DNA of 7,787 nucleotides from Eubacterium sp. UBA3782 (GTDB lineage: Bacteria; Bacillota; Clostridia; Lachnospirales; Lachnospiraceae), in assembly GCA_002368795.1 (NCBI GenBank), contig DFFG01000068.1, positions 21,140 through 28,926 on the forward strand, given 5' to 3'. Under the pieces are notes generated by a model, which saw nothing but the letters and a program-made list of their open reading frames with translations, had not been told where the DNA came from and searched no databases. The position numbers were made by a program, and so were the translations under genes. Of this stretch, positions 1 through 5,520 are shown piece after piece. Positions within the stretch are counted from its first letter, which is position 1. Each line of letters begins with the position of its first letter.

Positions 1-22
1 GGTTCGAATCCCGTCTCGCGCT
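1..22 (+). tRNA. 3' end of a tRNA, probably tRNA-Gly (5' part outside window)
   Basis: The window opens inside a T arm: loop TTCGAAT at 3-9, 3' side of the T stem CCCGT at 10-14, 3' side of the acceptor stem CTCGCGC at 15-21, and a discriminator T at 22. No CCA is encoded, as is common in Bacillota. The implied 5' acceptor strand is GCGCGAG. A U discriminator with this type of acceptor stem fits tRNA-Gly best, but the anticodon is outside the window, so identity is inferred. Confidence 0.8.
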
Positions 23-27
23 CTTCG

Positions 28-60
28 AGACCATCAGAAATGATGGTCTTTATTTATTTT
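28..60 (+). terminator. Intrinsic terminator after the tRNA
   Basis: A perfect 9-bp stem (AGACCATCA at 28-36 with TGATGGTCT at 41-49) closes a GAAA tetraloop and is followed by the T-rich tract TTATTTATTTT. This is a standard rho-independent terminator, 6 nt after the tRNA end, and probably ends the tRNA transcript. Confidence 0.9.
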
Positions 61-72
61 ATGTATTCCTTT

Positions 73-101
73 CGGGAAGCGTTTTGTTTCCCGCTCCTTT
101 T
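73..101 (+). other. Weak hairpin between tRNA terminator and first gene
   Basis: CGGGAA (73-78) can pair with TTCCCG (88-93) around a 9-nt loop. A short T run (98-102) follows after a CTCC spacer. It may be a second weak terminator or a leader hairpin for the gene at 117. The T run is displaced from the stem, so the terminator reading is doubtful. Confidence 0.3.
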
Positions 102-116
102 TGAGGATCTGCGGCT

Positions 117-701
117 ATGACGGAACTATTATCTGAGTCCAGTGAGGTCGTCTCCGGTCTGTCCCTTGTTCTGACGGCAGGAGGCATGATCCTGTATCTT
201 ATGCAGTGCTTTCTCGGCTACCGGTTTGTCCGGGGATGGATGGCGCTGGCCGGTTTTGCCGCCGGTTTCATCATCGGGCTTTTTGTGGGCATGGGCATGG
301 ACCATGAATCTGCTGTGTTTCCCTTTGGGGTCGGCCTCCTTTGCGGCATCATCCTTGCTTTTCTGTCCTACCGGATCTATCTGATGGGCATCTTTATCCT
401 TTGCGGCATTCTGGCAGCGGCCTTTGTGCTGGACCTTCCGTGGCCGGAGGGCGGCACCTGGCAGCTGATCTCTCTTGGCGCGGCAGGGTTTTCGCTGCTC
501 GCATCCGGTATCCTGGCGATCCGTTTTACAAGGACCTTTGTCATCCTGATCACCGGTGTTATGGGATCGGCAAATGCGGTCTCACAAGCCTCGCGTCTGT
601 TTCCGTCGCTCCTGCGTGGCACCGGCAGGAACATGCTGGCCTTTCTGATTCTGGCATTGGCCGGTATTTTGATCCAGTTTCTTACGACGGACGACGAGTA
701 G
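117..701 (+). CDS. Polytopic membrane protein, DUF4203/TMEM198-like
   Basis: This 194-residue protein is almost entirely hydrophobic, with about six or seven membrane segments (roughly residues 12-34, 41-60, 67-85, 87-105, 115-135, 138-157 and 172-189). The pattern near residues 30-60, an aromatic/Gly start of a helix (CFLGYRFVRGW) followed by GFAAGFIIG, resembles the DUF4203 domain shared with TMEM198-type proteins. This is recognition by eye and not a profile match. Its molecular function in bacteria is unknown. The ATG is preceded by GAGG at 103-106, with a longish 10-nt spacing. No clear promoter of its own was found after the tRNA terminator. It ends 112 bp before the regulator gene and shows no obvious functional link to it. 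Confidence 0.8.
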   Translation: MTELLSESSEVVSGLSLVLTAGGMILYLMQCFLGYRFVRGWMALAGFAAGFIIGLFVGMGMDHESAVFPFGVGLLCGIILAFLSYRIYLMGIFILCGILAAAFVLDLPWPEGGTWQLISLGAAGFSLLASGILAIRFTRTFVILITGVMGSANAVSQASRLFPSLLRGTGRNMLAFLILALAGILIQFLTTDDE

Positions 702-750
702 CATATCGGATCTACAGGGCGAGGGGATTCTGAAAAAACAAAAAGTTGTG

Positions 751-779
751 TTTCCAGATCGGAAAAAAAGAGGTATACT
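751..779 (+). promoter_or_regulatory. Sigma-A-type promoter for the Lrp-family gene
   Basis: A -35 box TTTCCA (751-756, 4 of 6 consensus bases) and a -10 box TATACT (774-779, 5 of 6) are separated by exactly 17 bp. Transcription would start near 786, giving a leader of about 28 nt. An inverted repeat TTTCC-AGATC-GGAAA (751-765) covers the -35 box and could be an operator, possibly for autoregulation. Confidence 0.65.
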
Positions 780-813
780 ATAAAGAAGAAAAAACAAGGG
801 CAGGTTTTTAATT

Positions 814-1302
814 ATGGATCGTACGGATTACAAAATCCTTCATATTCTTCAGAATAATGCAAGGGAAACGGCATCAAATATCAGCAAGGAGATCCATCTT
901 TCCGTATCTGCCGTGATCGAGCGCATCCACAAGCTGGAGGAGAACCACACCATCAGCAAGTACACGATCATCGTAGATGACAGCAAGACGGGAAATACCA
1001 TGTCCGCAATCATGGAGGTCGCACTGGACAAACCCAAGTATTACGATGCTTTTGCGGCGGCTATTCAGGAAATGGACCATGTGGTCTCCTGCTATTATGT
1101 TACCGGTGATTATGACCTGGTCCTGAAGATCGCCTGCAGCTCCTCGGATGAGCTGGAGAAGATCCACCGGGAGGTCATGAGCCTTGACGGCATCAAGGAC
1201 ACACGCACGCACGTCGTCCTCAAGACGGTAAAGAACAGCTATTCTGCGCTGAGCGATCCGGACAAGGATGCTCCGGCAAAGAAGAACACCATTCAGAAGT
1301 AA
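814..1302 (+). CDS. Lrp/AsnC-family transcriptional regulator
   Basis: The 162-residue product has the classic two-part Lrp/AsnC layout. An N-terminal winged helix-turn-helix (about residues 2-60) shows the family pattern DYKILHILQNNAR, then the recognition helix LSVSAVIERIHKLEE, then ISKYT. A C-terminal RAM (effector-binding, oligomerising) domain (about 64-140) contains the signature VTGDYDLVLKI at 96-106 and the final strand THVVLKTVK. These proteins usually bind DNA as dimers or higher oligomers and respond to amino acids. A short charged lysine-rich tail (about 148-162) extends past the RAM domain. The ATG follows an AGGGCAGG-like Shine-Dalgarno region (797-804). The next gene is alanine racemase, so alanine is a reasonable but unproven effector or regulon theme. 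Confidence 0.93.
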   Translation: MDRTDYKILHILQNNARETASNISKEIHLSVSAVIERIHKLEENHTISKYTIIVDDSKTGNTMSAIMEVALDKPKYYDAFAAAIQEMDHVVSCYYVTGDYDLVLKIACSSSDELEKIHREVMSLDGIKDTRTHVVLKTVKNSYSALSDPDKDAPAKKNTIQK

Positions 1303-1332
1303 ACAAAGGCCGGAAGCGGCAAAGAAATGACC

Positions 1333-1360
1333 CCGGGCGCGGATAGCTATCCGCGCCCGG
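1333..1360 (+). other. Perfect 28-bp GC-rich palindrome upstream of alr
   Basis: Two 14-nt arms (CCGGGCGCGGATAG at 1333-1346 and its exact complement at 1347-1360) form an uninterrupted palindrome. In RNA it would give a very stable hairpin about 10 nt before the alr Shine-Dalgarno (AAGAGG, 1369-1374). No T tract follows (ACGTATGTAAG), so a simple intrinsic terminator is unlikely. It could be a protein-binding site, an mRNA-stabilising or processing hairpin between lrp and alr, or a translation-tuning element. Confidence 0.9.
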
Positions 1361-1381
1361 ACGTATGTAAGAGGAAAATAT

Positions 1382-2518
1382 ATGGACAGATATCTGAGAA
1401 CCTATGCAGAGATATCGCTACATGCGATCGGACATAACATCGACGCGGCCAGAGCAAGGATCCCGGAGGGCTGCCGGCTGCTGGCGGTGGTGAAGGCTGA
1501 CGCCTACGGCCACGGGGCCGTCAGGGTAGCCCGCTATCTGGAGGACCGGGTGGATTTCTTTGCCGTGGCAACGATCGAGGAAGCGGAGGAGCTGGTGGAA
1601 AACGGGATCACAAAACCGGTGATGATCCTGGGATATACTTCACCCAGACAGTTTGCCGACCTTGTCCGGCTGGGGATCCGGCCGGCCATCTACCATCTGG
1701 AGGATGCGAAAGCGCTAAGCCAGGAGGCCATCCGGCAGGGGAAGACCGCCAGACTCCACATTGCCGTGGATACGGGCATGACCCGCATAGGCTTCCAGGT
1801 CAGTGAGGAGTCGGCCGATACGATCAGCCGGATCTCCCGTATGCCGGGACTTGTGATCGAAGGCCTGTTCAGCCACCTTTCCTGCGCGGATATGACAGAT
1901 AAGACCTTCTGCATGAACCAGTTTGACCGGTTTGCCGACATGGTCCGGATGCTGAAGGAGCGAGACACCAGGATCGAGATCTTCCACATCTGCAACAGCG
2001 CGGGGATCATGGAGTTTTCCGATCAGCGCTATGACATGGTCCGCTCTGGCATAACGACCTATGGCATTTATCCCTCTGAGGAGGTGCAAAAGGAAAACAT
2101 GATTCTGGAGCCCGCCCTCGCCTGGCGCACCCACGTGGTGCATGTGAAGGAGGTCGGTCCGGGAAGAGGCGTCAGCTACGGCGCGACCTTTGTCACGGAG
2201 CGGCCGGTCACCAGAATTGCCACCCTTTCGGTTGGTTACGCAGACGGATACCCGAGAGCCCTCTCTTCAAAGGGGCGGGTACTGATCCATGGAAAGTCCG
2301 CGCCGATCCTTGGCCGTGTCTGCATGGACCAGATGATGGTGGACGTCACGGACATCCCAGGCGTAGAGACAGAGGACATCGCGACACTCGTGGGCAGGGA
2401 CGGAAGCGAATACATTTCCATCGAGGAGATCGCGGATCCGGCCGGCCGGTTCAATTATGAGATGCTTTGCGACATTTCTCCAAGAGTCACCCGGATCTAT
2501 GACACCGATCAGGAGTGA
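1382..2518 (+). CDS. alr: Alanine racemase (PLP-dependent)
   Basis: The 378-residue cytoplasmic enzyme interconverts L- and D-alanine, supplying D-alanine for peptidoglycan. The PLP-lysine motif VVKADAYGHG places the Schiff-base lysine at K38. The second catalytic base is Y266 in GVSYGATF. Other family landmarks are TGMTRIGF (132-138), the PLP-contacting GIYPS (228-232), SVGYADGYPR (283-292), GRVCMDQMMVDVT (311-323) and the C-terminal FNYEMLCDISPRVTR (357-371). Length and domain order (N-terminal TIM barrel, C-terminal beta domain) are normal. The ATG has AAGAGG 7 nt upstream. The gap to the upstream Lrp-family gene is 79 bp and holds a strong palindrome but no convincing promoter, so cotranscription with the regulator is likely. 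Confidence 0.97.
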   Translation: MDRYLRTYAEISLHAIGHNIDAARARIPEGCRLLAVVKADAYGHGAVRVARYLEDRVDFFAVATIEEAEELVENGITKPVMILGYTSPRQFADLVRLGIRPAIYHLEDAKALSQEAIRQGKTARLHIAVDTGMTRIGFQVSEESADTISRISRMPGLVIEGLFSHLSCADMTDKTFCMNQFDRFADMVRMLKERDTRIEIFHICNSAGIMEFSDQRYDMVRSGITTYGIYPSEEVQKENMILEPALAWRTHVVHVKEVGPGRGVSYGATFVTERPVTRIATLSVGYADGYPRALSSKGRVLIHGKSAPILGRVCMDQMMVDVTDIPGVETEDIATLVGRDGSEYISIEEIADPAGRFNYEMLCDISPRVTRIYDTDQE

Positions 2519-2561
2519 ACCCTGCGGGAACAAAAGGACAAAAGGAAAACTGCTCTTTTTC

Positions 2562-2596
2562 GTAGCACTTTGCGGTGTTATCCATTATAATGGATA
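2562..2596 (+). promoter_or_regulatory. Promoter with palindromic operator candidate for the FNT channel gene
   Basis: A perfect -10 box TATAAT (2586-2591) is embedded in an 18-bp perfect palindrome (2579-2596: TATCCATTA and its complement). The best -35 is weak (GTAGCA at 2562-2567, 3 of 6, 18-bp spacing). A weak -35 plus a palindrome directly over the -10 suggests a regulated promoter. A bound dimeric protein here would block RNA polymerase. The cognate regulator is not known. Confidence 0.6.
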
Positions 2597-2608
2597 CAAA
2601 CCGGCGCT

Positions 2609-2626
2609 TGCCGCAGGCCTGCGGCA
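2609..2626 (+). other. Leader hairpin upstream of the FNT gene
   Basis: TGCCGCAGG (2609-2617) and its exact complement (2618-2626) form an 18-bp palindrome, extendable by a T-G wobble at 2608/2627. It lies just after the predicted transcription start (about 2598) and ends 14 nt before the GGGAGGA Shine-Dalgarno. There is no T tract, so it is not a terminator. It would fold as a GC-rich hairpin in the 5' untranslated leader. Confidence 0.75.
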
Positions 2627-2654
2627 GCCATGAATGGTAAGGGAGGAAGATAGG

Positions 2655-3446
2655 ATGAATTCACCTGCGGAAATCGCAAAAAACTATGTCAATATCGGTG
2701 TCGGGAAGATGAAGCTCCCGATCTCCAAGATGCTGGTCCTGGGTATCCTGGCCGGCATGTTTATCGCCTTTGGCGGCATCAGCAGCCAGGTCATTGCGGT
2801 CAGCATTGAGGCTCCGTCCGTGGCCAAATTTGCGGGAGCGGCTGTGTTCCCCGTCGGCCTTATGCTGGTCCTGTGTGCGGGCAGCGAGCTGTTTACCGGA
2901 AACTGCCTGCTGGTCATTCCTGTTCTGCAGAAAAAGGCTACCGTCGGCATGATGTTAAAGAGCTGGCTGTTTGTCTATATCGGCAACTTTATCGGCAGTA
3001 TTCTGATCGCCCTGGCCGTTACCTATGGCCATGTGCTGAACCTCTTTGATTCCAAGCTTGCCCAGTCTGTTGTCAGTGCCGCATCCGGCAAGGTCAGCAT
3101 GAGCTTTTCCGATGCACTGATCAAGGCCATCCTCTGCAACGTGCTGGTCTGCCTGGCGGTCTGGGTCTCCTTTGCGGCAAAAGAGCTGGCCGGCAAGATC
3201 CTGGGCCTGGCATTCCCGGTCCTGGCATTTGTCCTGTGCGGCTTTGAGCACTCCATTGCAAACATGTATTTTGTTCCCGCCGGAATCTTTGCTTCTGCTG
3301 AGTACGGCATTGCTGCCGAGGGACTTACCTGGGGCGCGTTCTTTATCAAAAACCTGCTGCCCGTCACCCTGGGCAACATCATCGGCGGCTCCTGCATCGT
3401 CGGTCTGGGATACTGGTTCTGCTACCTTCGCGGAACCGAGAGCTAA
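2655..3446 (+). CDS. Formate/nitrite transporter (FNT) family channel
   Basis: The product (263 residues from this start) is an inner-membrane FNT-family channel, normally a pentamer carrying small monovalent anions such as formate, nitrite or hydrosulfide. Family motifs are clear: AGSELFTGN (75-83, with T81 at the position of FocA Thr91), CNVLVCLAVWVSF (161-173), GFEHSIANMYF (196-206, with central pore H199 matching FocA His209) and TLGNIIGG (238-245). About six membrane segments are visible. The ATG at 2655 is preferred because GGGAGGA (2641-2647) sits 7 nt before it. The in-frame ATG at 2634 lies upstream of that site and would add a charged MVREEDR extension. Substrate cannot be decided by eye; the GFEHSIANM and LFTG motifs are shared by formate channels and other FNT members. 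The next genes are purB and purA, so formate for one-carbon metabolism is attractive but inferred. Confidence 0.93.
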   Translation: MNSPAEIAKNYVNIGVGKMKLPISKMLVLGILAGMFIAFGGISSQVIAVSIEAPSVAKFAGAAVFPVGLMLVLCAGSELFTGNCLLVIPVLQKKATVGMMLKSWLFVYIGNFIGSILIALAVTYGHVLNLFDSKLAQSVVSAASGKVSMSFSDALIKAILCNVLVCLAVWVSFAAKELAGKILGLAFPVLAFVLCGFEHSIANMYFVPAGIFASAEYGIAAEGLTWGAFFIKNLLPVTLGNIIGGSCIVGLGYWFCYLRGTES

Positions 3447-3542
3447 GCATTTTGTTTCCTTTTCGCAGCAGAGAAACAGAAGAGGACAAAACGCAAAAGA
3501 CACATGCAGCAGCATGCAAAAGGAAAGCGCCGAATATTCCGG

Positions 3543-3571
3543 TTGCTTTTAAAAGGTGAATGACTTATAAT
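3543..3571 (+). promoter_or_regulatory. Promoter for purB
   Basis: A -35 box TTGCTT (3543-3548; TTG conserved) and a perfect -10 TATAAT (3566-3571) are separated by 17 bp. Transcription would begin at about 3578, leaving a leader of roughly 150 nt before purB. Just upstream, CCGAATATTCCGG (3530-3542) contains an inverted repeat resembling one half of a Bacillus PurR box (CCGAACWWT) with one mismatch; this resemblance is weak. Confidence 0.7.
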
Positions 3572-3573
3572 TT

Positions 3574-3642
3574 ATAGCGCAATTATGCCCGGAAGTGTGC
3601 CGAGGCCTCTGATTGCGCTATTTCCATGTCTTAAGCGGGCAT
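3574..3642 (+). ncRNA. Structured purB leader with predicted H-type pseudoknot
   Basis: Helix 1 pairs 3574-3583 with 3612-3621 (core AGCGCAAT/ATTGCGCT, 10 perfect base pairs, plus a wobble and one more pair). Inside its loop, ATGCCCG (3585-3591) is exactly complementary to CGGGCAT (3636-3642) downstream, giving a 7-bp second helix and an H-type pseudoknot. Because transcription is predicted to begin around 3578, the outermost pairs of helix 1 may be missing from the RNA. The remaining leader (3643-3730) can form a smaller TCCCG/CGGGA hairpin (3652-3656 with 3674-3678) before the purB Shine-Dalgarno AAAGG (3719-3723). I do not recognise a known riboswitch class. It may be an unassigned regulatory RNA or chance pairing. 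Confidence 0.45.
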
Positions 3643-3730
3643 TTTATCCGTTCCCGGTGAGGCAAAAGGTTCGCGGGATGCAGCCACGCATTTCCGCCGT
3701 TTTACAACAGAAAGGATCAAAGGTTCCGAT

Positions 3731-5167
3731 ATGGCCAACACCGACCGCTACAGCAGTCCGCTCTCCGAGCGCTATGCAAGCAGAGAGATGCAGTACATCT
3801 TTTCACAGGATTTCAAGTTCAGCACCTGGAGAAAGCTCTGGATCGCCCTGGCCGAGACAGAGATGGAGCTGGGCCTGCCGATCACCCAGGAGCAGGTCGA
3901 CGAGATGAAGGAGCACATCTACGACATCAATTACGATGTTGCCGTTGCAAGGGAAAAGGTCGTCCGTCATGATGTCATGTCCCATGTGTACGCCTATGGC
4001 GTGCTGTGCCCGAAGGCCAAGGGAATCATCCATCTGGGCGCTACCTCCTGCTATGTCGGCGACAACACCGATATCATCATCATGAACGAGGCGCTCAAGC
4101 TGATCCGCAAAAAGCTGGTCTGCGTCATCGACGAGCTGGCTGCATTTGCTGAAAAGGAAAAGGCACAGCCGACCCTGGCATTCACCCATTTCCAGCCGGC
4201 ACAGCCGACGACACTGGGCAAGAGAGCAACGCTCTGGCTGCAGGAATTTGCCATGGATCTGCAGGATCTGGAATATGTCCTCAGCACACTGAAGCTCCTT
4301 GGCTCCAAGGGAACCACCGGTACCCAGGCAAGCTTCCTGGAGCTGTTTGAGGGGGACCAGGAGAAGGTCGATCAGATCGATCCGAAGATCGCCGAAAAGA
4401 TGGGCTTTTCTGCCTGCTATCCGGTATCCGGACAGACCTACTCCAGAAAGGTAGACACCCGTGTAGTAAATGTCCTGGCAGGCATCGCCGCCAGCGCACA
4501 TAAATTTTCCAATGACATCCGCCTCCTCCAGCATCTGAAGGAGGTCGAGGAGCCCTTTGAAAAGACACAGATCGGCTCCTCCGCCATGGCATACAAGCGG
4601 AATCCGATGCGGAGCGAAAGAATCGCTTCCCTGTCCCGCTATGTCATGATCGATGCCCTGAATCCGGCCATGACATCGGCAGAGCAGTGGTTCGAGCGTA
4701 CCCTTGACGATTCCGCAAACAAGCGGCTGTCCATCGCCGAGGGCTTCCTGGCCACTGACGGCATCCTGGATCTTATGCTGAATGTCGTAGACGGCCTGGT
4801 GGTCTATCCTAAGGTCATCGAAAAACATCTGATGGCTGAGCTGCCCTTCATGGCGACCGAAAACATCATGATGGATGCCACAAAAGCCGGCGGAGACCGC
4901 CAGGAGCTGCATGAGCGCATCCGTGAGCTCTCCATGGAAGCCGGACGGACCGTCAAGGTCGAGGGAAAAGACAACGATCTTTTGGAGCGCATCGCCGCAG
5001 ATCCGGCCTTCAACCTGTCCCTGGACGACCTGAAAAAGTCCATGGAGCCAAGCCGGTACACCGGCCGTGCAGAGCGGCAGGTCGAGCGGTACCTGGAAGG
5101 AGAGATCCGGCCGCTGCTCAGGGAGCGCAGCGAGCTCCTCGGCATCCACAGCGAGATCAACGTGTAA
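3731..5167 (+). CDS. purB: Adenylosuccinate lyase, long (ADSL-like) type
   Basis: The 478-residue fumarase/aspartase-superfamily enzyme cleaves adenylosuccinate to AMP and fumarate, and SAICAR to AICAR and fumarate, in the cytoplasm as a homotetramer. Landmarks are RHDVMSHVYAYG (79-90), HLGATSCYVGDN (101-112), catalytic-histidine motif THFQPAQPTT with H153 (152-161), KGTTGTQASFLELFEGD (193-209), and the flexible signature loop GSSAMAYKRNPMRSER (282-297) with the catalytic serine at 283/284. Length and the KRNPMRSER loop resemble the animal ADSL subgroup more than the about 430-residue Bacillus PurB. In the loop, Ala287 replaces the proline usual in SSAMPYKRNP. The C-terminal ADSL domain spans about 370-475. 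The ATG has AAAGG 7 nt upstream. The gene has its own promoter and leader. Its stop codon overlaps the first bases resembling the downstream repeat linker. Confidence 0.97.
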   Translation: MANTDRYSSPLSERYASREMQYIFSQDFKFSTWRKLWIALAETEMELGLPITQEQVDEMKEHIYDINYDVAVAREKVVRHDVMSHVYAYGVLCPKAKGIIHLGATSCYVGDNTDIIIMNEALKLIRKKLVCVIDELAAFAEKEKAQPTLAFTHFQPAQPTTLGKRATLWLQEFAMDLQDLEYVLSTLKLLGSKGTTGTQASFLELFEGDQEKVDQIDPKIAEKMGFSACYPVSGQTYSRKVDTRVVNVLAGIAASAHKFSNDIRLLQHLKEVEEPFEKTQIGSSAMAYKRNPMRSERIASLSRYVMIDALNPAMTSAEQWFERTLDDSANKRLSIAEGFLATDGILDLMLNVVDGLVVYPKVIEKHLMAELPFMATENIMMDATKAGGDRQELHERIRELSMEAGRTVKVEGKDNDLLERIAADPAFNLSLDDLKKSMEPSRYTGRAERQVERYLEGEIRPLLRERSELLGIHSEINV

Positions 5168-5172
5168 TTACA

Positions 5173-5346
5173 ACGCCAAAATCCAGGCCGCACGTCATGC
5201 TTGCATGTAAGTGCGGACATGGATTTACGGCGTGCCCCGCATGAGCAGGGAATGGGGCAGGGGCCCCATGGACTGCGAATGCGGGAAGGATCGTGAAAGC
5301 GCAAAGCGCGAAACGATCCGTAATTACAATGCAGATAGATATTCTA
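5173..5346 (+). repeat. Repeat unit 1
   Basis: Hairpin A is at 5174-5232, B at 5236-5285, C at 5288-5319 and the linker at 5320-5346. It differs from unit 2 at 5178 (A for G) and at 5186-5187 (GG for TA), which weakens one pair of hairpin A. It is preceded by GTAATTACAA (5164-5173), which matches the start of the linker but lacks the following 17-nt AT-rich part. Confidence 0.93.
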
Positions 5347-5520
5347 ACGCCGAAATCCATACCGCACGTCATGCTTGCATGTAAGTGCGGACATGGATTT
5401 ACGGCGTGCCCCGCATGAGCAGGGAATGGGGCAGGGGCCCCATGGACTGCGAATGCGGGAAGGATCGTGAAAGCGCAAAGCGCGAAACGATCCGTAATTA
5501 CAATGCAGATAGATATTCTA
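5347..5520 (+). repeat. Repeat unit 2
   Basis: A complete copy with the best-paired hairpin A (5348-5406), then B (5410-5459), C (5462-5493) and the linker (5494-5520). From the hairpin A loop to the end of the linker it is identical to unit 1. Confidence 0.93.

Noticed and set aside
1333..1360. Intrinsic terminator after the Lrp-family gene
   Set aside because: The stem is strong, but the following bases are ACGTATGTAAGAGG, with no T tract, and the alr Shine-Dalgarno comes immediately after.
2634..2654. Upstream ATG of the FNT gene at 2634
   Set aside because: The strong Shine-Dalgarno GGGAGGA lies downstream of this ATG and is correctly spaced for the ATG at 2655. The extension would add a charged tail not typical of the family.
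3574..3730. Known purine, ZTP, PRPP or tetrahydrofolate riboswitch before purB
   Set aside because: None of the conserved core sequences of these classes, as I remember them, is present. Only an unclassified pseudoknot is supported.
3803..5149. Long minus-strand open frame opposite purB (448 codons)
   Set aside because: It is a shadow of purB: codon bias in the real gene keeps the antisense frame open. It has no recognisable domain, and purB motifs are unambiguous.
5320..5346. Promoter inside the repeat linker (TTACAA with TATTCT)
   Set aside because: The two hexamers are only 10 bp apart, and no correctly spaced -35 is available.
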